A stretch of 64,000 bases of DNA from Stieleria varia (GTDB taxonomy: Bacteria > Planctomycetota > Planctomycetia > Pirellulales > Pirellulaceae), in the NCBI RefSeq assembly GCF_038443385.1, contig NZ_CP151726.1, positions 9,176,001 through 9,240,000 on the forward strand, given 5' to 3'. The position numbers and the translations under genes were made by a program. Shown piece by piece: positions 1-9,446 of this stretch (its first letter is position 1; the number at the start of each line of letters is the position of its first letter). The notes under the pieces are model-generated. The model was not told the origin of the DNA. It made no database searches and saw only the letters and a program-made list of their open reading frames with translations.

Positions 1-54
1 CTGACCCGCGCCGGACACCAGCAACAGAATGATGGTGATCGATTTCATTTTCAT
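1..54 (-). CDS. N-terminus of a secreted protein, cut by the window edge
   Basis: Reading leftwards from an ATG at 54 gives 18 codons that run off the window: a Lys-rich start (MKMKS) followed by a hydrophobic run (ITIILLLVSGAG), which looks like the start of a signal peptide. It begins only 12 bases after the stop of the STAS gene on the same strand, so the two are probably co-transcribed. No function can be given from so little sequence. A second in-frame ATG lies at 48. Confidence 0.55.
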   Translation of the reverse strand, partial: MKMKSITIILLLVSGAGQ

Positions 55-66
55 TAATGTTAACCT

Positions 67-324
67 TCAATGGGAATTGGGCTTCATCAGCAATTCGATA
101 TAGGGGGATGCATTTCGAACCTGTACACCCCGACAAGCTAGTTCACGCAAAATCTCTAAGCCCGCCTTGTCTGCTGACTGCAAGTCCGACAGGTCGAGCA
201 CGTTCAAGTCGTTTGCTAAGCGACATGCCTTCGTCAGTTCCGCGACGTCACCGGCTTTCAAATGACCGTCCACCTTCAAGACCGTTCCGCGTGGGTGCTT
301 TGTCTCGCTGACATGGATGGTCAC
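67..324 (-). CDS. STAS-domain protein (anti-sigma factor antagonist-like)
   Basis: This 85-residue protein consists almost entirely of a small STAS-like fold. It shows the beta-alpha pattern of such proteins (GTVLKVDGHLKAGDVAELTKA, then LNVLDLSDLQSADKAGLEILREL). In SpoIIAA-type antagonists a Ser in the DLSDxxxxDSxG region is phosphorylated. Here the segment reads LSDLQSADKAGLEIL, with an Ala-Asp-Lys in that position, so classic phospho-switching may be absent. It is transcribed divergently from the sigma-54 activator at 688 and lies 12 bases upstream of a truncated secreted protein. Role inferred: protein-protein regulatory switch; partner unknown. Confidence 0.7.
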   Translation of the reverse strand: MTIHVSETKHPRGTVLKVDGHLKAGDVAELTKACRLANDLNVLDLSDLQSADKAGLEILRELACRGVQVRNASPYIELLMKPNSH

Positions 325-687
325 AGTCGTTCCTTCGGAATTGTCAGGGTGTTAGCGCACTCCCGCTGATCATCGGTTCCTGACTACCCATTGCTACACA
401 TGTGCCGGGGCCAGACCTATGCGAATCGATTTGCACGTAAACGCTTACTCTACATGGGGTTATATCCCAGCTTTTAATCGCGATCTCAGCCCCAGGAGGT
501 AACTTTGCAGGGGCAAAAGCAGGAAACTGCCCCTTAATTTTGCCCCTTGCCCCTGTCCTTTGCCCCTTCTGTATATACTCGCGATGTCCATCGCCAATGC
601 CCAAGCTGACGACGGTCTGTTGCCGCTGGACCACGATGCTTTCTGGGTGAGGCAGCTAAGTTTTCCGTACTCGTCGCCGCGACAGCC
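325..687. other. Divergent intergenic region between STAS gene and sigma-54 activator
   Basis: No convincing gene is present. The reading frames here lack homology-like content and ribosome sites. The segment 520-570 carries an irregular repetition of a TTTGCCCCTT-like word (three to four times). It must hold the promoters of both divergent genes. I could not identify a -24/-12 or -35/-10 element with confidence. Confidence 0.5.
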
Positions 688-2262
688 ATGAAAACTGATC
701 TTCAACGACAACGTGCCTTTGGCGATCTCGTAGCAAAAATCCTTGCACGATTTGCATCAAGCACCGCTTCGGACATCGACAAACATATTCGAGAAAGTCT
801 GGGGGAAATCGCCCACTTCATTGGAATTGAGTACGCCTATCTCGCCCACATTGCGGCTGACGATTCATCCTGGAGTGTAACGCATGAATGGTGTTCACCC
901 GGATCACCGAGTCTGATCGCGCAGTACCAGAACGTACCGATGGGAACATTCAACTGGAACGAGCAGGAGATCATCTCGGGCAGAGCCGTCGTCCTGAATT
1001 CGCTCGCTGATATTCCGGAGGATTTTCCCGATGACCAAGCAAGACTGGAGGCAACGGGATTCAAATCGAACTTGCAATTACCGCTGTTTGGTAAAGAGGG
1101 CCGAGTCAACGGCTGCATTGCCCTCAGCACACTTCATCGCGAGTTAACATGGAGCGAAACACAAATACAGCAATTTCGCTTGGTGGGCGACGCGATTGCC
1201 GGTGTTCTTTGTCGGAAGCAAGCTGAAACCGAATTGCGTCGAGCACTCGAGGAGGTTGATCGCCTCACGGTCCAACTGCGAGCTGAAAATCTTTATCTTC
1301 AGGAAGAAATTGCAAACTCATTGGGGTTCGACGAAATTGTCGGTGAAAGTGTTCCGATTCGGCTCACACTCGCAAAGGTCGAACACGTTGCAGTCACTGA
1401 TGCGAGCGTGCTGCTACTTGGTGAAACAGGAACCGGCAAAGAGTTGCTGGCCCGAGCGATCCACAATCGTAGTCCACGTAAGCATCGTCCCATGGTCAAA
1501 GTCAATCTCGCTGCATTACCGATAAGTTTGATCGAGAGCGAACTGTTTGGGCACGTCAAAGGTGCCTACACCGGCGCGGTCGCTGACAAGATTGGCCGAT
1601 TTGAGTTGGCCGATGGCGGCACATTATTTCTCGATGAGATCGGAGAGCTCAATTCCGAATTGCAAACCAAGCTGTTGCGGGTTCTGCAGGAGGGTGAGTT
1701 CGAGCGAATCGGTTCGTCCAAGACGGTTCGCGTCGATGTCCGCGTGGTGGCAGCGACCAACCGTGATTTGCATCAAGCGATGGAGAGGGAAAAGTTTCGG
1801 CCAGACCTGTATTATCGTTTGGCTGTCTTTCCCATCGAAGTGCCACCGCTACGCCAGCGACGTGACGACATTCCGTTGCTTGTATGGCACCTGATTTCTA
1901 AGAAACAGAAACGACTGGGCAAGACGATCACCAGCGTCCCCAAAAGCACCATGAATCGCTTGGTCAACTACGATTGGCCTGGCAACATCCGCGAATTGGA
2001 AAACGTCCTCGAACGGGCGGTGATCCTCACCTCGGGTTCGACATTAGTGCTGGAGGGTTTTGTTCAATCAACGCCAACGAAGACATCCGAAAACCAAGCA
2101 GCCTGCCCACCAGATATTGCCCGTAGCGAGATTCTCAGTGTACTTGAAGAGTGCCAATGGAAGATCAAAGGTGTAGGCCACGCCGCTGAGCGACTCGGTC
2201 TCAAACCGAGCACATTGAGGTATCGAATGAAAGTACATGGAATCCATCGTCCGACGAAATGA
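688..2262 (+). CDS. Sigma-54-dependent transcriptional activator with GAF sensor domain
   Basis: This 524-residue protein has the classic three-part layout of an FhlA/NifA-type enhancer-binding protein. Residues ~15-175 form a GAF-like sensory domain, followed by a short coiled coil (~178-210). The AAA+ sigma-54 interaction domain covers ~220-445, with Walker A GETGTGKE near 245, the sigma-54-contacting loop GAYTGA at 292-297, Walker B TLFLDEIG, and the arginine-finger region. The C-terminus (~480-520) is a Fis-type helix-turn-helix (AAERLGLKPSTLRYRM). There is no receiver domain, so it is likely controlled by a ligand or signal bound by GAF rather than by a histidine kinase. Target promoters are unknown; it stands alone, divergent from the STAS gene. 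Confidence 0.92.
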   Translation: MKTDLQRQRAFGDLVAKILARFASSTASDIDKHIRESLGEIAHFIGIEYAYLAHIAADDSSWSVTHEWCSPGSPSLIAQYQNVPMGTFNWNEQEIISGRAVVLNSLADIPEDFPDDQARLEATGFKSNLQLPLFGKEGRVNGCIALSTLHRELTWSETQIQQFRLVGDAIAGVLCRKQAETELRRALEEVDRLTVQLRAENLYLQEEIANSLGFDEIVGESVPIRLTLAKVEHVAVTDASVLLLGETGTGKELLARAIHNRSPRKHRPMVKVNLAALPISLIESELFGHVKGAYTGAVADKIGRFELADGGTLFLDEIGELNSELQTKLLRVLQEGEFERIGSSKTVRVDVRVVAATNRDLHQAMEREKFRPDLYYRLAVFPIEVPPLRQRRDDIPLLVWHLISKKQKRLGKTITSVPKSTMNRLVNYDWPGNIRELENVLERAVILTSGSTLVLEGFVQSTPTKTSENQAACPPDIARSEILSVLEECQWKIKGVGHAAERLGLKPSTLRYRMKVHGIHRPTK

Positions 2263-2407
2263 GATTGGCATTCTGCTAGGAGTTTCTCTGATGCACAACT
2301 CGGCTACCACACCTCGACCGAGTCCAAACGCCGCGTGAGACGGCGGAGTCGCACGTTTTTGGCACGAATCGCGACTGAATCTCAGAACGTTTTGGTGAAA
2401 TTGATCG

Positions 2408-3547
2408 TCATGGACTTTTCGTCTGCAGTGGAGTGGCTGCGTGATGGGCGCTGCCGATGACTTGCGACAAACTCTCAAAGCCATCGCGTTTCATCAGCTC
2501 GACGAGCCCTAGGCAGATTTGTTTGACGATGCCAGGGCCATTGTAAATCAACGCCGTGTAAATCTGGACGAGCGATGCGCCAAGCCGAAGCTTCAAATAG
2601 GCGTCCTCGGCGGTGAAGACTCCTCCTGCACCAATGACAACATACCTGCGTTGATCCATCCGTGAATACAGTCCGGCGATGCAGCGATTGATAAGTGCTT
2701 CGACCGGTTTGCCCGCGACCGCACCGGGCTGGTCGTTCAGCGCATCACGACGCGTCGCTAAAGCAAGCGTCTCCGGCTTTCCCCCGGGTAGGTTGAAACA
2801 GAAACCGCAGACAAAAGGAAACGCGTCGCACTCCATCAGCACGCGGTCATGTTCGGCAGGATCATCTCGCGGGGAGATTTTCAGGAACACCGGGCAGGCA
2901 ATGCGCAACGGCGTGAGGCGTTCGAGCAACCGGGCAATTGCACCGGGTTGGGCAAAGAAGTCCTTGCCGCCCTTCGCATTGGGGCAGCTTAGATTCAACG
3001 ACAGATAGCTGGCGTGACGGTGCAGCAGCGTCGCGCTGCGTTCGTAGTCGGCGAGGATTTCATCATCCGAGCAAGCCGGCGCGTTGAGGCCGTCGTTCGT
3101 CTTGACGATGTTCACACCCAATGGATGCCGCGGTCTGTGAGCAGCAAGCCGATCCGCTACGACCTGTGCTCCGTCGTTTGGCAGTCCGTAGTTTACGATG
3201 ATGGCTTGGTCCGCGATCAGACGAAATAGACGTGGTCGCGGATTGCCATGCGAGGGCCGAGCCGAAACGGAGCCGATTTCTGCAAAGCCAAAGCCCATTG
3301 AATCGATCATCCGCAACGCGCGCCCGCTCTTGTCCCAACCCGCTGCAAGACCGATGGGATTCTCGAAATGCAAGCCAGCCACGTCGGACTCCAGGATCGG
3401 AAACTGTTTCTCCAGGATCGTCCTCGACAAAGCCGCCACGCCCGGCACGGCCGCAAGCCAGCGACACGTTTCGACAGTCCCATGATGGGCAGTCTCCGCA
3501 TCCAAGCGAAACAGCATCGGGCGCAAGAGAGTGCGGTAAAGGTTCAT
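2408..3547 (-). CDS. pyrD: Dihydroorotate dehydrogenase (class 2-like, quinone)
   Basis: This 379-residue flavoenzyme oxidises dihydroorotate to orotate in pyrimidine synthesis. The N-terminus (YRTLLRPMLFRLDAETAHH) is the membrane/quinone-associating helix that marks class 2 enzymes. The TIM barrel follows, with GLAAGWDKSG, the FMN-contacting NLSCPN segment (185-190), VFLKISP, and the phosphate-binding GAGG near the end. Oddly, the catalytic-base position, usually Ser in class 2 (NISSPN in E. coli PyrD), is Cys188, as in class 1 enzymes. It is a single gene, convergent with the sigma-54 activator and divergent from the long spacer upstream of the caspase gene. Function is well supported; electron acceptor is inferred from the N-terminal extension. 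Confidence 0.9.
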   Translation of the reverse strand: MNLYRTLLRPMLFRLDAETAHHGTVETCRWLAAVPGVAALSRTILEKQFPILESDVAGLHFENPIGLAAGWDKSGRALRMIDSMGFGFAEIGSVSARPSHGNPRPRLFRLIADQAIIVNYGLPNDGAQVVADRLAAHRPRHPLGVNIVKTNDGLNAPACSDDEILADYERSATLLHRHASYLSLNLSCPNAKGGKDFFAQPGAIARLLERLTPLRIACPVFLKISPRDDPAEHDRVLMECDAFPFVCGFCFNLPGGKPETLALATRRDALNDQPGAVAGKPVEALINRCIAGLYSRMDQRRYVVIGAGGVFTAEDAYLKLRLGASLVQIYTALIYNGPGIVKQICLGLVELMKRDGFESLSQVIGSAHHAATPLQTKSP

Positions 3548-4506
3548 GCCAGGCCAATCTCGCGTTTTACGAATTGCGTTGTGTTTGATTCACGACCGTA
3601 TCCACCTGAGACATGGAAATGTCTGTCGAACCATTAGACCCGATATTCATCCACAAAGAAGACAGTTGTCGGACAAGATGGGGCGGATGTCGCAGTTGAA
3701 GTCAACTTCTGTGGCTACCGCGAACTCGAGTGAGCTGAGAAACGCGAGATACAGGGCGATCTTTCCAAGATTCATGGTGGGATCGAATCTCAGGGAGGGG
3801 CGGGAGCACGTCATCCTAACTGCTGGAACGAAAAAGATTCAACCACATTGCCTAGAAAGCGCTTCATGCAGATCAATTAAACAGGAGGCAGGTCCCCAGT
3901 CAGCGATTTCTGACGGTATTAAGTGGTGCCGCCGGTCCGTTCTGGCGCTGATCGTTCGGCGAGGCGGTGCAAGCACCTGCCCCGCCGTGGGGAGTGCGGC
4001 CGCAAGACGAGTGCTTGCACCGTCGTGCGCGGGATCAGAACCAGACGCGTGATCAAATTCCGAAATTTAGTTGCTCACGACGGCACGAGGGCAATCGATT
4101 GAGCATGATGTTCTGCCGGTTGTCTCGATCAGGTCGCGAGCTCGATAGGTGACGTTTTGGGCGATTTAGCGTAGGATCGCCGGAGCGATCCACGACATTC
4201 CGCTTGCGAGGAGCTTGTGCCCGCTTTGAGGTCAGGAAAACTTTCGAGAATTTTTGGAAGAACCAACAGCCCATCTACGTTGGCTTCAACGACACCGGAC
4301 GAGACCATTTTTCGGTGCAACGACGGGGATTACGAAGCAAGCCTGCTCCTGACCATAATCAAGCCCAAACGTAGAAACCGATCTCTGGAAAGCGTCCTTC
4401 GGTACGCAGGGCAGTCATCCTCGTCGCGAGCAACCAATGCATCGCGCCCGTGTTGAGCGTGAAGTTCTTTCGTGGCGAAATACGTCAACCATCAGGTTAA
4501 ACAATC
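3548..4506. other. 959-base spacer upstream of the caspase-like gene
   Basis: No supportable gene is seen. Open frames here have low-complexity, basic translations typical of non-coding GC-rich DNA. The only clear structure is an inverted repeat at 3965-4022. The region separates two divergent genes, so it should contain the pyrD and caspase-gene promoters. Confidence 0.5.
3965..4022. repeat. Inverted repeat in spacer (12-bp arms)
   Basis: CGGTGCAAGCAC at 3965-3976 is exactly complementary to GTGCTTGCACCG at 4011-4022. The intervening 34 bases are GC-rich, with internal CCGC/GCGG complementarity. No T-run follows, so it is not an obvious intrinsic terminator. It resembles the other intergenic palindromes in this window in position and size. 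Confidence 0.7.
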
Positions 4507-7281
4507 ATGCGCAGCATTCTGGTCAATGAATCACGTGGCGTTTTCCGAAAGATCGGAGCGTTCGCTCTGTTATTTGGATGGATTACCTGCGTCGCGAATC
4601 CGTTGGCAATCGGAGACGACTACCTGCCTGCGTACCCGGCTGAACCTCAAGATGATGATGGATACAGCTTCTTTACCTACGACTATCTTTCAAAGAATCG
4701 TGGTGAAGGCGTTGTTTCTAGCTGGTATTCAGTCGTGAGAGAAATGTCTGACCTCTATCACGGTTTCGATTTCAACCCAAGTAGCACCATCGTGCCACTT
4801 GGAAGCGACAAGATCGCATTTTGCTTCGGCGACACACTGGCTGTTTGGGACATCGTTAGGGGCGAAGAAGTCTGGAAATACAACCGTCCGTTGAAGCCTA
4901 CCTACAACCGTGGCACGTACGAGCGTTGGCAAATCGCGGCACCCCCGAGCGGCGAATACCTGTATTCTGCGGTGCTGCATGAAGGTAAAATCATCCACAA
5001 CGATCATCGTGACCATCGCTACTCAGACTTTGAGCAGACTCGGGGGATAGCGGTTTGGGAAACGAGGACCGGTGAGCAAATCGCGAACCTCGAACCCGAC
5101 TCGCGAATGCATCGCTTGGTTTCGCCAAGATTGTCTGCGGATGGAACGACGCTCGTTGCCCTGCAGCATAAAGATCGAATTGACTCAGCAGTCGTCTTTG
5201 AGACCAAGACACATCAAAAGATCCGGACGATCCCGTTCAGCTCAACAGATATTAGCGACATGGCTTATCCAATTACTGGTCGTTTTTTAACGGCCTCGGG
5301 TAAGTCCATTGGAATCGTCCTTGAAAATGGCTGGATGGACAGCCTCATCGTTGACGTCTATTCAACCACTGGCGAAGGAGAAAAGCAGCGGATCAAGATC
5401 CCATGTCTCTCTGGAAAAGGCGGCGTGTGCAATTTCAAGGACTTGGCAATTGATCCCAGTGGTCAATTCATCGCCACACGTCACATCGCGAGTAACGACG
5501 ACGACTTTGTTGTCTTGCGCGATGCAAAAAGCCTGCAAGAGATCCGTCGCTGGACCTACGAGGATTACGATGCAAATGATTGGTCAGAGATAAGTTTTGA
5601 CCAAGATGGTCATCGCTTGGCATTCACTCATGACAACGGCCCCAGCACAGTCGTGGTTGACACGCGATCAGGAGAGATTTTGTACCGAGCCCATTCCTAT
5701 CGAAGCGTCTTTGCGAGGGAGGGCAGTCGACTGGTAGGCTTCGAGACCAAATGCGTCTGCATTTCAGACTCTCAAGACGGTCGCATTCTCGGCAAGATCT
5801 ATGAGCCATTGGTTCCCAGTGCGTCGATTTTGTTCTCGCCTCGAAAACGATTCTCTGCTCCCGATTCTCTCCGCTCAAAGTTGAACGATTTTGCATCCAA
5901 CAACGAGCGTTACGTCCGGGATGGCATTACCCCTGCACGGATTGCTGCGTTCTTTGATTCGTACAACAAGCGAAATGAAGTGTTCGCAGATCTGAACGGC
6001 GTTCGCGACGACGCGATCAGCAGCATCGGTCAGGGCTATGAAATTCCGTCTTGCTCCATCTCCACGATCGGGATCCACGCGGGCAAGGCACGAATCCAAT
6101 TTGATGCCAAGTGCGATTCACGAACAACGCTTGCCAAGGTGTCCGTTCGCGTTGTTGAGAGCCTGGATCGCAATGACGTTTGGACGAGCGGTGGTGCGCA
6201 GTCACTGTCAAACCAAATCGCTGAAACAATTGAGCTGCCCATCCCAACGGGCAAGCAATTCGTCACGGTCGAAGTGCGAGCGACGGATTCTCTCGGCGGT
6301 GAGTGTGTTCCCAAGAGACAAAGGGTCGAGGTGAAGGAAACAGGCGGCTCGGTTCGGGGTAATCGGTTGCTGGCCGTTACGATTGGGGTGAGCGACTACG
6401 CATTTGATGAGTTTGATCTGCAGTACGCTGCGTCGGATGCGACCGAAATTGGACTGCAGCTCAGAAAACTGGAGGGTACCTCGTTCGGATCCGTCGTGAC
6501 CGAAGTATTGGTCGACAAGCAAGCAACCGTACCCAATATCCGGAAGGCATTTCATTGGTTGAGCACGACCTGTCAGAGCGATGACGTCGCGTTGGTTTTC
6601 ATTTCTGGTCATGGATTGAAGGGGCGTCGTGGGCTCTATTATTTGCCACACGAGGGCGATCCGGAATCCATCCAATCCACTTGCTTGAATTGGGAAGAGC
6701 TTGCCGGCTTGATGGGCAACCTGAATGCAAAAACCGTTCTCTGTCTGACCGACGTCTGCCATGCCGGGGCGATCGGCGAAAGCAGTTTGGAAATGCAGGC
6801 AGATTCCGTCAAAGCTTTACAGGGTAAGAGCAACATCGTGATCGGCGCAAGCTCACAGGGTGAAGCCTTTTCGCTTGAGCTTGATGAGCTCAAACATGGA
6901 GCGTTCGCCGCAGCGCTGTTGGCGGCTTTGCAAGGCAAGGCAGATGGTGACGGAGATGGAGCGATCACGCCTTCCGAACTCGATCGCTTCTGCACTCAGC
7001 TGGTCAAATCATCGACACGGGGACGGCAAGTCCCAAAATTTCTCTACGACGACAAGTTAGGTCGGTCGCCGCTGGTTGACGGTTTGACACGGTCACTGAC
7101 TCGTAAAGTGCTGCAAACAGCGTCAGCGGTGAAGCGGGGTGAAGAAACCATCTCCATCGCTCCCGCAGGGAGCACCGTTCTCGTTGAGAGGGAGCAAGGC
7201 AGTTGGTCGCTCGGTGTGGTGGAAGCCAAAGGAATCAAAACGAAAGGCTGGGTCAGAACGAGTGACTTGAAGGAGCAGTGA
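4507..7281 (+). CDS. Secreted caspase-like (peptidase C14) protein with beta-propeller and EF-hand loop
   Basis: This 924-residue protein starts with a signal-like segment (~17-38). Residues ~80-430 are WD40-like beta-propeller repeats (VWDIVRGEEVWKY, AVWETRTGEQIA, VVFETKTHQKI, VVVDTRSGEILY). A caspase/metacaspase domain follows at ~620-860: the first strand RLLAVTIGVSDY, the catalytic His702 in SGHG, and Cys751 in DVCHAG, so the dyad is intact. Within the domain an EF-hand/dockerin-like calcium loop DGDGDGAITPSEL (813-825) is present, and the last ~60 residues look like an SH3-type domain. Calcium activation and cleavage specificity (basic residues for metacaspases) are inferences from the family. 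It is a single gene with a long upstream spacer. Confidence 0.88.
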   Translation: MRSILVNESRGVFRKIGAFALLFGWITCVANPLAIGDDYLPAYPAEPQDDDGYSFFTYDYLSKNRGEGVVSSWYSVVREMSDLYHGFDFNPSSTIVPLGSDKIAFCFGDTLAVWDIVRGEEVWKYNRPLKPTYNRGTYERWQIAAPPSGEYLYSAVLHEGKIIHNDHRDHRYSDFEQTRGIAVWETRTGEQIANLEPDSRMHRLVSPRLSADGTTLVALQHKDRIDSAVVFETKTHQKIRTIPFSSTDISDMAYPITGRFLTASGKSIGIVLENGWMDSLIVDVYSTTGEGEKQRIKIPCLSGKGGVCNFKDLAIDPSGQFIATRHIASNDDDFVVLRDAKSLQEIRRWTYEDYDANDWSEISFDQDGHRLAFTHDNGPSTVVVDTRSGEILYRAHSYRSVFAREGSRLVGFETKCVCISDSQDGRILGKIYEPLVPSASILFSPRKRFSAPDSLRSKLNDFASNNERYVRDGITPARIAAFFDSYNKRNEVFADLNGVRDDAISSIGQGYEIPSCSISTIGIHAGKARIQFDAKCDSRTTLAKVSVRVVESLDRNDVWTSGGAQSLSNQIAETIELPIPTGKQFVTVEVRATDSLGGECVPKRQRVEVKETGGSVRGNRLLAVTIGVSDYAFDEFDLQYAASDATEIGLQLRKLEGTSFGSVVTEVLVDKQATVPNIRKAFHWLSTTCQSDDVALVFISGHGLKGRRGLYYLPHEGDPESIQSTCLNWEELAGLMGNLNAKTVLCLTDVCHAGAIGESSLEMQADSVKALQGKSNIVIGASSQGEAFSLELDELKHGAFAAALLAALQGKADGDGDGAITPSELDRFCTQLVKSSTRGRQVPKFLYDDKLGRSPLVDGLTRSLTRKVLQTASAVKRGEETISIAPAGSTVLVEREQGSWSLGVVEAKGIKTKGWVRTSDLKEQ

Positions 7282-7441
7282 TAGATTTCTGGGGGGAATT
7301 CTGATTCTTGCGAGAATGCAGCAAGGTGAGACGTCCGGTCGATGTGTCCAGATTCGTATTTGCGACGCTACATGTCAGTATGCATGGTCTTGGTTACACT
7401 GTGAGGCCCTCAAGATGATTCCCTACCTCGGAGTTTTCACC

Positions 7442-8824
7442 ATGTTGTTCCTGTGTCGCGGCAAGCTCTGTGTCGCCGCTTTGGTTGGATTTGCCATGCT
7501 GTCGTTTTTCACTCGTTTTGCTGTGGCTCAGGACAAATCGGCTGCGGTCGCCGAGCCTGCCTTTGTCATCCCCGATACGGATGACGAATTGCCCGGTGCT
7601 GGACCGATGCGGCGGGCTCCTTGGTTCCGCAATGTGTGGCAGGCGCGACGCAGTACGTTTGCAAAGAATGCGGAGAAGGAGCAGAACGCCGTGGTGTTCC
7701 TCGGGGATTCGATCACCCAAGGTTGGACGGACAACTTTCGCGGTGATTTTTCCGATTTCAAGACGGCGAACCGTGGCATCAGTGGTGACACGACACGCGG
7801 CATGCTGTGGCGTTTGGACGAGGACGTCTTGAGCCTGGATCCGTCAGCCGTCGTGATGCTGATGGGAACCAATGACCTGGAGGAAGGTGCCGAGCCGGAG
7901 ACGATCGTGGGCAACATCGAGTTGATCCTGAAAGCCTTGAAAGAGCAAGACAGCGAGATGCCCATCATTTGGTGCAACGTCTTTCCCAGCAGCGAAAAGA
8001 AATCGCGACCGGCGGACAAGATCAAGAAGCTCAATCAGTTGGTCGGCGAATTGGTCAAAGGCGACAAGCAGATCACCGTGCTCGACACGTGGACCCTATT
8101 CGCCGATGAGAACGGGGATGCCAAGCTGGAGGAGTTTCCGGATCTGTTGCATCCCAACGGAGCGGGTTACGACAAATGGCATGCGGCGATTCGTCCGCTG
8201 TTCGCCACGCTTGGGTTTGCCGATACCAAGACAGACGATTTCAAGTTCGAGTCGGATGCACGGAACTTGTTCAACGGCACGGACTTGGCCGGGTGGTGTT
8301 ACCACAAGACACCCGAAGATCAACGCAAGCGAATGGAGAACGCTCGCAAGAACCGCCCCAATGCGCCGACGTCTCCGATCATCGATGAAGACATTGCGTT
8401 CGATGGAAAGAAGGTTTCATCGGATGGTCGTTACGCTGCTATCAACGGTCGACTGGTTGTTACCACGCCACCGGAGGGACGCAAGATTCAGCAGTTGTGG
8501 ACGACGGAGTCCTTTGACGATGATTTTGTGTTGAAGCTGGAGTTCCGCGCCACGCCTAACGCGGACAGTGGTGTTTTCATTCGAGGCAAGCAACTGCAGT
8601 GCCGCGACTACTTGTTGGCGGGTCCGTACACCGAGTTGACGCAGTACAAGCCACAGGACTGGAACGAGTTGGTCATCCGCGTCCAAGGCGACACGGCACA
8701 TTGCACTTGCAACGGCGAAGTCTTGGAGGCCGAGTTCAAGGTTCCCGAATCGGGACCGATCGGTTTGGAAGGCGATCGCGGACAGATCGAGTATCGCCGC
8801 ATCCGAATTTTGCCTCTGCAATAA
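7442..8824 (+). CDS. SGNH/GDSL hydrolase fused to a DUF1080 domain
   Basis: This secreted protein is 460 residues long from the chosen start. The ATG at 7442 is preceded by GGAG eight bases upstream and opens directly into a signal peptide (LFLCRGK then a hydrophobic run ending AVAQ). An in-frame ATG at 7415 and a longer frame from 7316 are less likely. The first domain is an SGNH esterase: block I VVFLGDSITQGW, the GISGDTT segment, block III MLMGTNDLEEG, and block V LLHPNGAGY with the catalytic Asp/His pair region. The second (~265-460) is a DUF1080/3-keto-disaccharide-hydrolase-like jelly roll (LFNGTDLAGW, SGVFIRG, WNELVIRVQGDTAHCTCNGE). Likely role: deacylation of an extracellular polysaccharide; inferred. 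Confidence 0.85.
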   Translation: MLFLCRGKLCVAALVGFAMLSFFTRFAVAQDKSAAVAEPAFVIPDTDDELPGAGPMRRAPWFRNVWQARRSTFAKNAEKEQNAVVFLGDSITQGWTDNFRGDFSDFKTANRGISGDTTRGMLWRLDEDVLSLDPSAVVMLMGTNDLEEGAEPETIVGNIELILKALKEQDSEMPIIWCNVFPSSEKKSRPADKIKKLNQLVGELVKGDKQITVLDTWTLFADENGDAKLEEFPDLLHPNGAGYDKWHAAIRPLFATLGFADTKTDDFKFESDARNLFNGTDLAGWCYHKTPEDQRKRMENARKNRPNAPTSPIIDEDIAFDGKKVSSDGRYAAINGRLVVTTPPEGRKIQQLWTTESFDDDFVLKLEFRATPNADSGVFIRGKQLQCRDYLLAGPYTELTQYKPQDWNELVIRVQGDTAHCTCNGEVLEAEFKVPESGPIGLEGDRGQIEYRRIRILPLQ

Positions 8825-8825
8825 C

Positions 8826-9359
8826 GTGTTGGATTCACCGCTCGGTCAGGAGTTGGCACGATGGGCGATCCGCATCGCCGTGTTGTGCTATGTCGCCCGA
8901 GTGGGTTTGGATCTGCGTAATTTGCATCACGACCGCTTGCCGCCGGGGCGGGCGGTCGTGTGGGTTTGGTCGCTCGGTTGTGCCATGTACCTGTTGCATG
9001 TGTTTCTTGCCTTTGTCGCTTTCCACAACGGTTCCCACGCTGCAGCGGTCGAGTTCACGGCGATCGAGACCGAGCGAGTGGTGGGCGTCAGACGTGGCGA
9101 GGGCGTTTGGGTAAACTATTTTCTCGCCGTGGTATGGAGCGCCGATGTCATTCGACTGATGCGGTGCCGCTGTCGTGACCGGGTCGCCAGTATTGCCCTC
9201 ACGCGGGCGGTTCATGGCTTCTTTGCCGTGATGATGTTTTCTGCGACGGTGGTTTTCGGACCTGGATACTATCGCTGGTTGTTCGGGATCGTCGTGATGG
9301 TTTGGCTTGCGGTTTGGATGACCGCCCGCCGGCCGAAGGCGATGCAACAGAAGAATTGA
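8826..9359 (+). CDS. Small integral membrane protein of unknown function
   Basis: This 177-residue protein starts at a GTG one base after the stop of the SGNH-DUF1080 gene, so it is probably translationally coupled to it. About four hydrophobic segments are visible (around 12-27, 43-66, 96-110 and 125-165), separated by short Arg-rich loops. No catalytic motif or known family is recognised. The tight spacing suggests a role related to the upstream secreted hydrolase, but the sequence does not show what that is. Confidence 0.7.
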   Translation: MLDSPLGQELARWAIRIAVLCYVARVGLDLRNLHHDRLPPGRAVVWVWSLGCAMYLLHVFLAFVAFHNGSHAAAVEFTAIETERVVGVRRGEGVWVNYFLAVVWSADVIRLMRCRCRDRVASIALTRAVHGFFAVMMFSATVVFGPGYYRWLFGIVVMVWLAVWMTARRPKAMQQKN

Positions 9360-9446
9360 TTGTCTTCGCGCCGCCCGTATTTTGTCAGTTAAGATGGACT
9401 GAACAGACACGTCTCCGACGCCTCTCTTATCGAACTCAAATCTCAC

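Noticed and set aside
3546..4052. 168-codon plus-strand frame
   Set aside because: Starts inside the pyrD 5' end, has no domain-like pattern and runs through the inverted repeat at 3965-4022.
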